Part shown: positions 28,180-36,570 of the stretch, piece by piece
How the letters are laid out: every line of letters begins with the position of its first letter
Numbering within the stretch: position 1 is the stretch's first letter
The notes under the pieces: model-generated
Told to the model about the DNA's origin: nothing
Seen by the model: only the letters and a program-made list of their open reading frames with translations
Databases searched by the model: none
Assembly: GCA_964419545.1 (NCBI GenBank)
Contig: CAYQQU010000016.1
Location: 22,866 to 86,865 of the forward strand
DNA from: CAYQQU01 sp964419545
GTDB lineage: Bacteria; Bacteroidota; Bacteroidia; Chitinophagales; Saprospiraceae
Direction of reading: 5' to 3'
Length of the DNA: 64,000 bases
Program-made: the position numbers and the translations under genes

Positions 28180-29940
28180 ATGAAAGCAGATAAAACAACA
28201 GCCGGGGGAAATAAGCAGCAAAATCCTGGTGGGGCAAACGCTGATAAGAACAAAGAACAGGACTTCTTCAGTACTCATATGGTTCAGCCAAAACTGACCA
28301 TAGGTCCTCCCAACGATCCTTATGAACAGGAGGCGGATGCCATGGCGGAACGGGTGGTCAATAACGAATCCCTGATCAATGCCGGTTCAAAGCTGGCATC
28401 GGGTATCGCTCAACCCAAATTAAAAACGAGGCATCAGGTTAGAAGTAAGCCTCAGCTGTTGCAACAACAGGAGGGAGAGGAGATGGAGGAACCCATGCAG
28501 GCAAAGCCCTTGCAGCGAGCAGCAGAGGAAGAGATGGAAGAACCGCTGCAGACCAGGCTGGATTTGCAACGCAAAGCAGAAGAGGAAGAAATGCTGCAGG
28601 AAAAGTCGACTGTGCAACGGGCTCAGGCGGAAAACCCGGTCGCTTCGCCCGAGCTGGAAGCCAAACTCAACAGCAAAAAGGGAAGCGGGCGCCCCCTGCC
28701 CGGCGAAACCAACCAAAAGATGAGCCGCGCTTTCGGCGCTGATTTTAGCCATGTACAGGTGCATACCGGCTCGGATGCGGTGCAGATGAATCAGGAATTA
28801 CAAGCGCGGGCATTCACCCGCGGGTCGGATATTTATTTTAACCGTGGAGAATACGATACGCAAAGCCAGGACGGAAAGCGCTTGCTGGCGCATGAGCTGA
28901 CGCATGTGGTGCAGCAGGGGGGAGGGGTTAATCGCAAGATAAAGAAGAAGTCGGGAGAATCCATTCAAAAATTTGCACAGGCCGCCGCTGCAGCACCCAT
29001 TTTGGGTTTAACTGCTGAAGCTTGGGGAGTGGCAGCAAATGTAGTTGGCATAATCACAGCCGCGGGTAGTGCCGCAGCGGGTACTTACCAGGCTGTTAGC
29101 AGGGGTGAAAATGCCTTTGGCTCTCTTAACCTCCCGCATAATCTTATGTCTGAACAGGACAAAAGAAAGCTCCGTCAAATTGCACAATTTAGGATCATTA
29201 ATGAATATGTCAGGCGATTCATGGAAAGGCCTGAAAACCAGGGGGCTCGTGACTCCTTACAAGGAGGAGGGGGCAGTAGCGGGCAAGCTACTCCGCCTGC
29301 GGGTGCGCCAGGAACTGGAAATCAAGCCAGTTCTCCAACACCGACAACTGAACCTTCAGCTCCTGAACAACCTACCGGTACGCCAACTTCCGCCCAGGTC
29401 AATCAAGAAGTCCTTGATGCGGTAAAGAATGCGGTTCAAATAGAGTTACAAACAGCCTTAGAAAGAGCTACTTCAACTAAAGAATATGAATTTAGGTGGG
29501 GTGAAGATGACAGTAGAGGAGAGGGGGCAATCGGAAGTAGTGAGGCTTCAGAAGATGTAGGTGTCACTGGATATTTACAATTCCAGGGGATACAGGCCAG
29601 TATGATTTCTGAAACACTTACACTATCCGAACTTGCGAAAGCTGCATTGGGATCGGTACCAGGTGATGGAACAGCGGTGGTAGTTCACAAACTTATGGGA
29701 GGTAATGTCAGTGGTGAAGCTACTTGGTCGGCGTGGGATAACCTGACAGTAAATGTTGAAGGTGGAAGTGCTCAGCAAAGCGTACATGAAAATGGATCGA
29801 TAAAACTAATTATCCGGACACACTGGTATTGGGAACGTTGGGGGCCTGATTCTGATTCCTGGATGGAGAATACTATCCATATCGATGACGAGGGAAAGGT
29901 GATAATTGCTGAAGAATCTCGGAGATGGAGACGAGATTAG
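28180..29940 (+). CDS. DUF4157 cargo protein with unknown C-terminal domain
   Basis: 586 residues. A leader with the PKLTIGPPNDPYEQEADAMA motif (about residues 38-58), common in DUF4157 proteins, is followed by Glu/Gln-rich low-complexity repeats (to ~155) and the DUF4157 domain with a HELTH motif (238-242). Residues ~268-310 are a hydrophobic Ala/Gly-rich stretch that could insert in a membrane. A Gly/Pro/Ser/Thr/Gln linker (~364-408) leads to a C-terminal domain of ~180 residues without family match, ending in Trp-rich strands (HWYWERWGPDSDSW). The variable C-terminus on a conserved loading leader is the usual layout of eCIS toxins. Sequence from ~29000 is AT-richer than the structural genes. 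Confidence 0.82.
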   Translation: MKADKTTAGGNKQQNPGGANADKNKEQDFFSTHMVQPKLTIGPPNDPYEQEADAMAERVVNNESLINAGSKLASGIAQPKLKTRHQVRSKPQLLQQQEGEEMEEPMQAKPLQRAAEEEMEEPLQTRLDLQRKAEEEEMLQEKSTVQRAQAENPVASPELEAKLNSKKGSGRPLPGETNQKMSRAFGADFSHVQVHTGSDAVQMNQELQARAFTRGSDIYFNRGEYDTQSQDGKRLLAHELTHVVQQGGGVNRKIKKKSGESIQKFAQAAAAAPILGLTAEAWGVAANVVGIITAAGSAAAGTYQAVSRGENAFGSLNLPHNLMSEQDKRKLRQIAQFRIINEYVRRFMERPENQGARDSLQGGGGSSGQATPPAGAPGTGNQASSPTPTTEPSAPEQPTGTPTSAQVNQEVLDAVKNAVQIELQTALERATSTKEYEFRWGEDDSRGEGAIGSSEASEDVGVTGYLQFQGIQASMISETLTLSELAKAALGSVPGDGTAVVVHKLMGGNVSGEATWSAWDNLTVNVEGGSAQQSVHENGSIKLIIRTHWYWERWGPDSDSWMENTIHIDDEGKVIIAEESRRWRRD

Positions 29941-30018
29941 AAAAGACTAAATTGGTTTACAGCGTGACTAAAATTATTATTGATTCTTGGCTTGATTAGG
30001 TCTTCAAATTGCTTTAGA

Positions 30019-33000
30019 ATGCAATCCCTCCAAATCCCACACCCCCAAATCGCCATCTTCGCCTCCGGTAGTTCCATCCACCGGCTGTCGCCGCAGGCGT
30101 TTGGGTTCATTCGGGAGCGGGCGTTTACCGTGACGTTGAACTACGCGCCGGTGCATCTGAGGGGCCACCTCAATATGTGGTCCGACCGGAAAGTGTCGGA
30201 GTTTCTGGAGGCGCATTACGCCAACCGGCCGAAGGACAGCCTCTGGCTGGCGCGCAAGGGGCGGGTGACGCCCGGCCTGCAAGAACGCGTCGATTACTGG
30301 TTCGGGCAACGCGAAGACCGGCTGCGGGGTAATTTTACCCTGGTGTGGGCGCTGCAACTGTTCCGGCGCTATTTTCCGGACAAGACCATCCTGCTGTTCG
30401 GCGTGGATATGAAAACGGAAGCGCCGGGGGAAGCGAAGTGGTACGATCGCTATACCGATTTCGATAAAAAGAAAAGGGGCGACCGCTACGACACATCCGG
30501 CAAACTCGCCAAATGCGCCGACCAGCTGCGCCAGTACGTGCCCGCCGCGAACATTTACAACTGTAATCCCGACAGCGAACTCGACTACTTCGAAAAACGA
30601 GATTGGCGGACGTTCTTTCCGCTGAATATCCTGCACCTTTGCGCTACGCCCCTGGCCGGCGCGCCGGTGCACCTGAGCAAGATCATCAACAAATATTCCT
30701 GGTGCCGGTCCCGGACGGTGCTCAAAAGCCATTTCCAGCGGCCCGGCTTCGATAAGCTGCGCTGGGATTACGATCTGGTGGCTCCCCAACCTGATCAGCT
30801 GGCGGCGGCGATCGAAAAGGCCGATCTCATTCACTATCACCGCAAGGTCTATCCCGCCGATATCGGCGACAAAAAAGCCCTGATCCAGTTCCACTCGCCG
30901 CCCGGCGATTACTTACCCCGGAAGTCTTTGCCGCAATTCAACGGCCGCAAGCTGGTCATCGCCCAGTACCACCCTCGCTTTTATACCGACGCCCGTATCG
31001 TTCCCAATATGATCGATATCTGGGATCCGTCATTGCAACCCGGGAAAAAGCCCTCCGATCACGTCAAGATCTTCTACTCCTGGGCGACGGAAGGCAGCGA
31101 CCGCTGGTCGAAGAAAGGCAGCGAAGCTACTCGCAAAATCCTGGAGCGCATCAAAGCCAAATACGGCGATCGCGTGGAAATCAAGGTCATGCACAATCAG
31201 CCGTATGCAGATTGCCTGGCCGCTAAGCAGACCGCCCACCTCTGCATCGACGAATGCGTGACGGGAAGCTACCATCTGCAGTCGCTGGAAGGCTGCGCCG
31301 CCGGAGCCGCTACCCTGAACTTTATCGACCAGGCGACCCAGAGCTTCATGGCCAAAGTGACCGGGGAGTCCGGTCATCCCTTCGTGCGCACCCATCTGGA
31401 TGACCTGTACGGGCGCTTGTGCCATTACATCGAGCATCCCGAAGCCCTGCGGGCGCAGGGCGCCGCCGCCCGCCGGTGGATGGAAAAGCACTGGGATCCC
31501 CGAAAGCTGGTCGGTCAATACCTCGATGCCTACTACCAACTGGCTATCCACGGCGCAATGACCTCGCCGGCTGGCTTGTCGCCCGCTGACGAAGAGGAGC
31601 CGCCGCCCGCCGCCGCTCCGCCTTCCCCGCCGGCCAGGCCGCCCCGCGGCAGATCGATCCAAGACCTCTACCGGCGCCACGCCGGCGAAGATATTTACAT
31701 TTTCGGCGCCGGCCCATCTCTGTTGGATGTCGATCCGGCGCCATTCAAAGATAAAATCTGCTTTGGCGTCAATTTTTCGTTCGAGGTGATGCCTTACATG
31801 GATTATATCTTCGTACACGTCATTGAAGTGTACGAAGCCATCAAAGACGTCGTCGATAATCAAAAACTGGTATTGCCGGAAACCCTGGTGCGCCAGTGGC
31901 GTCGCGATCGCACGAAGGTGAAATCGCCCTCGCGCGTAATGGTCGATCATCCGGATGCTTACGTGTATCCTATTCAGGACCCTGGCGAGCGCAGGGATTT
32001 CAGCCGAAAAGAGCTCGGCCTCGAACCGGACAGCCGGATATTTACCTGGTCCACCACCACCCATTCGGCAATTCATCTGGCAGCGTATATGGGTGCAAAA
32101 AACATTTATCTGATCGGGGTGGATTACCGCTTGTTCCCCGACGGGCGCGTGCATTTCGATTCTCGCTATTATCCTTACTATGGCCGGCAGACCTGGCACG
32201 CTTTGAAAAAACACCGCCAGGGAGATGAATGGCTGGCGCAGGAACTGGCCAGGCGCAATATCCGCCTCCTGTACGGCGCGCCTGATCATCAACCGGAAAC
32301 CCCGCCGCCGGCGCCGCCGGCCGGAAAAAAAGCTGACAATGCGCCGCTTTTTTCCATCGCCCGGCTTTATCGGAAATATTCAGGAAAAAGCATATACATC
32401 TTCGGCGGCGGCCCCTCTCTTTTCAAAGTGAACCCCGATGATTTCAAACACGAAATCTGCTTCGGCGTCAACTATGCCTTCGAGGTGATGCCCTATATGG
32501 ACTACATCCTGGTGCACGAAAAACGGCCCTACGAAAAGATCCGGCGCGTAGTCGACAATCGCAAGCTCCTGCTGCCCCAAACCCTGCTGGAACGAGACAA
32601 ACATTCGAGTCGGCGCGTACCGGTTGACAATGAGGCGGCCTACATCTATCCAATCCAGGACCCCGCACCGCAGTGCAACTTCAGCAATAAACACCTCGGG
32701 CTCCAACCGGACAGTCCTATTTTCACCTGGACGACCACCACGCACTCTGCGATCCACCTGGCGGCCTACATGGGAGCGAAAACCATTTACCTGATCGGCG
32801 TCGATTATCGCCTTTACCAGAATGGGCAGGTGCATTTTTCCTCCAGGATATCGGAAGCTTACGGGCGCCAGAACTGGAATGCTTTTTCCCGCCACCGCCA
32901 GGGTGACCAGTGGCTGACCCGCGAACTGAAAAAGCAAGGAATTGCATTGATCAACCTGAGCTGGGACCTACAGAAAGAAAGCTACCGGTTGATCCTTTGA
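30019..33000 (+). CDS. Multidomain glycosyltransferase with two tandem DUF115/GT29-like domains
   Basis: 994 residues. Part 1 (1-~200) begins IAIFASGSSIHRLSP and has ILLFGVDMK, a divergent DUF115-like domain. Part 2 (~203-520) looks like a GT-B glycosyltransferase (ILHLCATPLAGAPVHLSKI, IHYHRKVYP, HQLESLEGCAAGA-type donor site). Parts 3 (~544-755) and 4 (~778-994) are close tandem copies with IYIFGAGPSL / IYIFGGGPSL, FGVNFSFEVMPYMDYI / FGVNYAFEVMPYMDYI and HSAIHLAAYMGAK shared. A Pro-rich linker separates parts 2-3 and 3-4. The ATG at 30019 is preferred to one at 29980. The stop lies 3 bases before the ATPase start, so it is in the eCIS operon. It may glycosylate particle proteins or be a cargo; neither is proven. 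Confidence 0.75.
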   Translation: MQSLQIPHPQIAIFASGSSIHRLSPQAFGFIRERAFTVTLNYAPVHLRGHLNMWSDRKVSEFLEAHYANRPKDSLWLARKGRVTPGLQERVDYWFGQREDRLRGNFTLVWALQLFRRYFPDKTILLFGVDMKTEAPGEAKWYDRYTDFDKKKRGDRYDTSGKLAKCADQLRQYVPAANIYNCNPDSELDYFEKRDWRTFFPLNILHLCATPLAGAPVHLSKIINKYSWCRSRTVLKSHFQRPGFDKLRWDYDLVAPQPDQLAAAIEKADLIHYHRKVYPADIGDKKALIQFHSPPGDYLPRKSLPQFNGRKLVIAQYHPRFYTDARIVPNMIDIWDPSLQPGKKPSDHVKIFYSWATEGSDRWSKKGSEATRKILERIKAKYGDRVEIKVMHNQPYADCLAAKQTAHLCIDECVTGSYHLQSLEGCAAGAATLNFIDQATQSFMAKVTGESGHPFVRTHLDDLYGRLCHYIEHPEALRAQGAAARRWMEKHWDPRKLVGQYLDAYYQLAIHGAMTSPAGLSPADEEEPPPAAAPPSPPARPPRGRSIQDLYRRHAGEDIYIFGAGPSLLDVDPAPFKDKICFGVNFSFEVMPYMDYIFVHVIEVYEAIKDVVDNQKLVLPETLVRQWRRDRTKVKSPSRVMVDHPDAYVYPIQDPGERRDFSRKELGLEPDSRIFTWSTTTHSAIHLAAYMGAKNIYLIGVDYRLFPDGRVHFDSRYYPYYGRQTWHALKKHRQGDEWLAQELARRNIRLLYGAPDHQPETPPPAPPAGKKADNAPLFSIARLYRKYSGKSIYIFGGGPSLFKVNPDDFKHEICFGVNYAFEVMPYMDYILVHEKRPYEKIRRVVDNRKLLLPQTLLERDKHSSRRVPVDNEAAYIYPIQDPAPQCNFSNKHLGLQPDSPIFTWTTTTHSAIHLAAYMGAKTIYLIGVDYRLYQNGQVHFSSRISEAYGRQNWNAFSRHRQGDQWLTRELKKQGIALINLSWDLQKESYRLIL

Positions 33001-33003
33001 TCA

Positions 33004-34356
33004 ATGATAAAAGAGCAAAAGTTGAAGCAAACCAATTTGAGAAAAGCACTGCAGTACCTGCAGGAGGTGGTTCGGGCCCGCCTCAGCCATTACTTCCGAA
33101 AAGAGGAAGACCCCGTGGTCTTCAAAATGCCCGCTTTTTCCCTCGAAGACGACGACGGCGCCTACTTCACCCATTTTGTCGCCTACCATCAGATGAAAGT
33201 CGACGAATTGATCGTACTGCTGCTGGCGCTGGTGCCCAATGTCTATCCTCAGTTTTTCGACCGGCTGATCAGCGAGTTTTTGCCGGACGGAGGCGACTTC
33301 CCGGAGTTCGGCGGCGCCAAAGGCGTCAATCACCGGGGGATGATCCCCACCGGCGAGACGGCCCTCTTCATCCTGGCAGGCGCCGACCTGGATCGTCGAT
33401 TCAAGTGTCTGCGCATCTTCCGCCCCGAGCACTATTTCGAAAAGAACAAAATACTGACCCTGGAACAGGTAAAGGAAGGGGAGCCCGCGATGAGCGGCAA
33501 GCTGATACTGGATAACGACCACCTGGAACTGTTCACCCTCAACGAAATTACGCTGCCGAAACTGAGCACCCGCTTTCCCGCCGAACACATCGCCACCGAG
33601 ATGGAATGGGACGACCTGGTGTTGCACCCCAAGACCATGAACCAGATCAAAGAGTTGGAGATCTGGATCAAACACAACGACACCCTGCTCTACCAGTGGG
33701 GCATGCATAAAAAGATCAAGCCGGGCTACCGGGTTTTGTTCTATGGCCCGCCCGGCACCGGCAAAACCCTGGCCGCTACTTTGCTGGGAAGATACACCAA
33801 GAAGGAGGTCTTCAAGATCGACCTGTCTATGGTCGTCTCCAAATACATCGGCGAAACCGAGAAAAACCTCGCCAACCTGTTCGACAAAGCCCAGAACAAA
33901 AACTGGATCCTGTTCTTTGACGAAGCCGACAGCATTTTTGGGAAGCGGACCAATGTACGCGATGCCCACGACAAGTACGCCAACCAGGAGGTATCCTACC
34001 TGTTGCAACGCATCGAAACCTATCCCGGCCTGACCATCCTGGCCTCCAATTTCAAGAACAACATCGACGAAGCTTTTTTGCGTCGTTTCAACGCTACGAT
34101 CTATTTCCCGTTCCCGAAGCCGGAAGAGCGCATCCAGCTTTGGCGGCGCGCTTTTCCCCAAAACGTGGCTTTTGAGAGCAATATCTTCTTTGAGGATCTG
34201 GCCGAAAAATACGAACTTACCGGAGCCCACATCATGAATGTAGTGCATTATTCCTGTCTGGACGCTCTGAACCGCGACAGCAATCTGATTACCTCCCGTA
34301 GCATACACGAAGGCATCTATAAAGAATTGAACAAAGAAGGAAAAGTGATTTCCTAA
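33004..34356 (+). CDS. AAA+ ATPase of the eCIS (Afp15/Pvc15-like)
   Basis: 450 residues. An N-terminal helical domain (~1-210) is followed by an AAA+ module with Walker A GPPGTGKT (~248-255), Walker B ILFFDEADS (~302-310), a sensor-1 region LTILASNFKNNID and the arginine-finger/second-region segment FLRRFNATIYFPFPKPEER. This ATPase is the conserved soluble component of eCIS loci and is required for particle assembly or stability in Afp/PVC. Its start is 3 bases after the glycosyltransferase stop. Gene identity is clear. Confidence 0.93.
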   Translation: MIKEQKLKQTNLRKALQYLQEVVRARLSHYFRKEEDPVVFKMPAFSLEDDDGAYFTHFVAYHQMKVDELIVLLLALVPNVYPQFFDRLISEFLPDGGDFPEFGGAKGVNHRGMIPTGETALFILAGADLDRRFKCLRIFRPEHYFEKNKILTLEQVKEGEPAMSGKLILDNDHLELFTLNEITLPKLSTRFPAEHIATEMEWDDLVLHPKTMNQIKELEIWIKHNDTLLYQWGMHKKIKPGYRVLFYGPPGTGKTLAATLLGRYTKKEVFKIDLSMVVSKYIGETEKNLANLFDKAQNKNWILFFDEADSIFGKRTNVRDAHDKYANQEVSYLLQRIETYPGLTILASNFKNNIDEAFLRRFNATIYFPFPKPEERIQLWRRAFPQNVAFESNIFFEDLAEKYELTGAHIMNVVHYSCLDALNRDSNLITSRSIHEGIYKELNKEGKVIS

Positions 34357-34373
34357 TCGAAAACAAGGAGCTT

Positions 34374-34875
34374 ATGAGCTATCAATTTAAACCCCGCCTT
34401 AAGTCCGGCCCTAAAAAGACCGATGACAAACGCAGGCCGTTCTTTCCAAAGGCGCCCCTCGTCCAGACCAAACTCGAGATCGGTGAACCCGGCGACAAGT
34501 ACGAACAAGAAGCCGACGCCGTCGCCGAAAAGGTCGTCAACCAACAAAGTCAAACACCTTCCGGGCTGCAACGCATGAGCGGTGAAGAGGAAGAACCGGT
34601 GCAAATGCAGACCGCCGAGGAGCGCGAAGAAGGGGTGCGCCTCAAAAGCGAACAGGTGGAGACATCGGAGTCGGAACTGGAAGAAGGCGTTAACCTCAAA
34701 GAAGCGGAAGAAGAGGAAGAGGCCGTTCAAATGGCGAAAGATCCGGAAATGGAGGAGGAGGCAAAAGAAAAGCTCTGAACCCGGCCGCCCGGAAAGGGGA
34801 GGGCATCCGCTGCCCGACGCTATGCGCACCGAAACGGAAGCCCGTTTCCAGACAGTCTGCAGTGCAGGTTACTAA
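34374..34875 (+). pseudogene. Frameshifted and truncated DUF4157 cargo gene
   Basis: An ATG at 34374 opens a 134-residue frame with the leader motif QTKLEIGEPGDKYEQEADAVA and Glu/Gln low-complexity repeats, as in the second DUF4157 protein, and stops with TGA at 34776-34778. In the +1 frame the text continues: GGHPLPDAMRTETEARF, exactly the PLP...EARF start of a DUF4157 domain, then loses register (QTVCSAGY) and stops at 34875. The metallopeptidase motif and everything beyond are missing. I read this as a decayed cargo gene whose N-terminal leader is still intact; a functional short leader peptide cannot be excluded. It lies between ATPase and TerB-like genes. Confidence 0.7.
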
Positions 34876-34887
34876 AAAAGCGACACC

Positions 34888-35811
34888 ATGAAACTTACTT
34901 ACCAGGAAGTCAAAGAACTATTGGCGGACACCCACATCGAGGGCCGGTCGATGATCTGTCAGTTTAAGGTGCCCGGCGCCGACCGGGTTATCGAGGCCAA
35001 GAGCGTCATCAGAAAGGAGGCGTCTCTGAAAAGTCAGGTTGCGGATACTGTCAAGCGCAATTTCTTGTATTCGGCCCGCCGCATGGCGTTCAAGACCATC
35101 CGCAGCGTCCTCGGCGGCTACAATTTGGCCGGCCGGGTGGGCAGCAGCGTAGCGGGCTCCCTGCTCTCGCAGGCGCAACAGGGCATGACCTTTTCCGCCG
35201 GCGAAAAAGAAAGAGCGGTAATGGAGGCTTTTGAAACCGTAGCCGGGCAATTCCATTACGACACCAATACCGGTACCTGGCTGAAAGCAGATGACGTATC
35301 CGAATTTGAACGCCAGCTGGTCAACCATCCCATTACCGACGATTTTTTTCGCGACGTACTGGCTCGCATGATCGTACAGCTGGCTATGGCCGACGGCGAA
35401 CTGTCTGCCGAAGAGACGGAATATCTACGGGATCAACTGGGGCTTTCCACTTTGGCCATCGACGAACTGTCTTTGTCCGAGCCCGTCGTGATGGGGGCGG
35501 AGCTGGCGGAAGCCCCCGAGGGCATGAAAGAGACGATGTATATGCTGGCCTTTATGGCGGCCCTGGTCGACGAGCGGCTCCACGACAGCGAAAAAGAAAT
35601 GCTCGCCGGGTACGCCCAAATGTTCGGGTTTCCCGACCGGGTGGCTGATCGCCTCGCCCTGGTTGCCAAGAAATACCTCATTCAGAAATCCCTCACCCTC
35701 TTTACTTCCCGGAAGGAGTTGTGGCAACTGGCGGAAAAACTGCAAATGGACCGCAAGGAGGCGGAACGGGAAATGGTGCGGTTCCGTCGTAAAAACTATG
35801 CGAACCCATAA
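34888..35811 (+). CDS. TerB-like domain protein
   Basis: 307 residues. The C-terminal ~180 residues contain two TerB/DjlA-like acidic helical units: MIVQLAMADGELSAEETEYL (about residues 162-181) and FMAALVDERLHDSEKEML (about 222-240), each with the DGELSxEE-type metal-binding pattern. The N-terminal ~120 residues are unassigned and include a small Gly/Ser/Ala-rich helix (GSSVAGSLLSQAQQ). TerB proteins bind metal ions and act in stress-associated complexes. The gene closes the eCIS operon, converging on a GT29-like gene with 6 bases between the stops. A role as chaperone or regulator of the particle is inference. Confidence 0.75.
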   Translation: MKLTYQEVKELLADTHIEGRSMICQFKVPGADRVIEAKSVIRKEASLKSQVADTVKRNFLYSARRMAFKTIRSVLGGYNLAGRVGSSVAGSLLSQAQQGMTFSAGEKERAVMEAFETVAGQFHYDTNTGTWLKADDVSEFERQLVNHPITDDFFRDVLARMIVQLAMADGELSAEETEYLRDQLGLSTLAIDELSLSEPVVMGAELAEAPEGMKETMYMLAFMAALVDERLHDSEKEMLAGYAQMFGFPDRVADRLALVAKKYLIQKSLTLFTSRKELWQLAEKLQMDRKEAEREMVRFRRKNYANP

Positions 35812-35817
35812 TCCTGG

Positions 35818-36396
35818 CTAGACCAACACGGTGACGGACCCGTTTTCGACCAGCCGGTTGACGTAGGCCTGCTCCAAATGCGGAGAATGCCAGCGGGAGG
35901 CCGGCTGTGGCCTCCCACCGGCCGAGTGGTAAAAATTGGGGGTCCGGAAAAAGTCGAACCCCGTAATGGTGATGCCGGAGAGCTCCAGGTACTTCAAAAA
36001 GAAATAAATAGTGACCAGGCCGGTGGACGGATATTTGGTAATGCCGGCTGCTTTTTGCACTTCGCGCCAGTTGGCCATTTCCCATTGCCAAAAAACGGCT
36101 TTCATGCGGGGATGCACGTGCGTCTCATTATTGAGGCGGACGGCAAATCGCGGTCGGAAAAGGGAATACTCCCGGATCTGTCGGGCCTGGTCATTGAACC
36201 CGCAAACCCAAATGTCGGTGCGTCGTCCCAGAAAAGGTTCCCACTGCTGACGCGGGTAGCCGTGGTTGAGTCGAACCACAACATCAAAACTGTCGATGAG
36301 GGGGCCGTTTGGTTTTTCCAGCAACCGTTTGCTGTTGCCAACGACAATTACCCTTTTGTCCTGACAAAAGGATCCGATGACCGTTTTAATGTCCAT
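35818..36396 (-). CDS. GT29 sialyltransferase-like protein
   Basis: 192 residues, minus strand. A VIVVGNSKRLLEKPNGPLID segment followed by FDVVVRLNHG is the pattern of the large sialyl motif of GT29 enzymes (G-S/N around the nucleotide site, then RxN), and YPSTGLVTIYFFL with ITGFDFF matches the small motif. No signal peptide or membrane anchor is seen, so a cytoplasmic enzyme acting on a lipid or protein acceptor is likely; MptE-like nucleotide-binding proteins share this core. It is convergent with the eCIS operon and the second GT29/DUF115-fold gene in the locus. Donor and acceptor are unknown. Confidence 0.78.
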   Translation of the reverse strand: MDIKTVIGSFCQDKRVIVVGNSKRLLEKPNGPLIDSFDVVVRLNHGYPRQQWEPFLGRRTDIWVCGFNDQARQIREYSLFRPRFAVRLNNETHVHPRMKAVFWQWEMANWREVQKAAGITKYPSTGLVTIYFFLKYLELSGITITGFDFFRTPNFYHSAGGRPQPASRWHSPHLEQAYVNRLVENGSVTVLV

Positions 36397-36570
36397 GCTA
36401 ATGGTTTTTGGGGTGGCGAGGAAATAGGATTCAACATCATAATTTAAGCGTTCCGGAGAATATTTTCAACCATCCCTGGTGTAAATGCTTTTTCGGGAAA
36501 GGAGCGAATAACTTAACCTTTAATTAACGCTGCCTTCCTTATCTTTTCCGAATAAATTGAAAAAAAGCTA

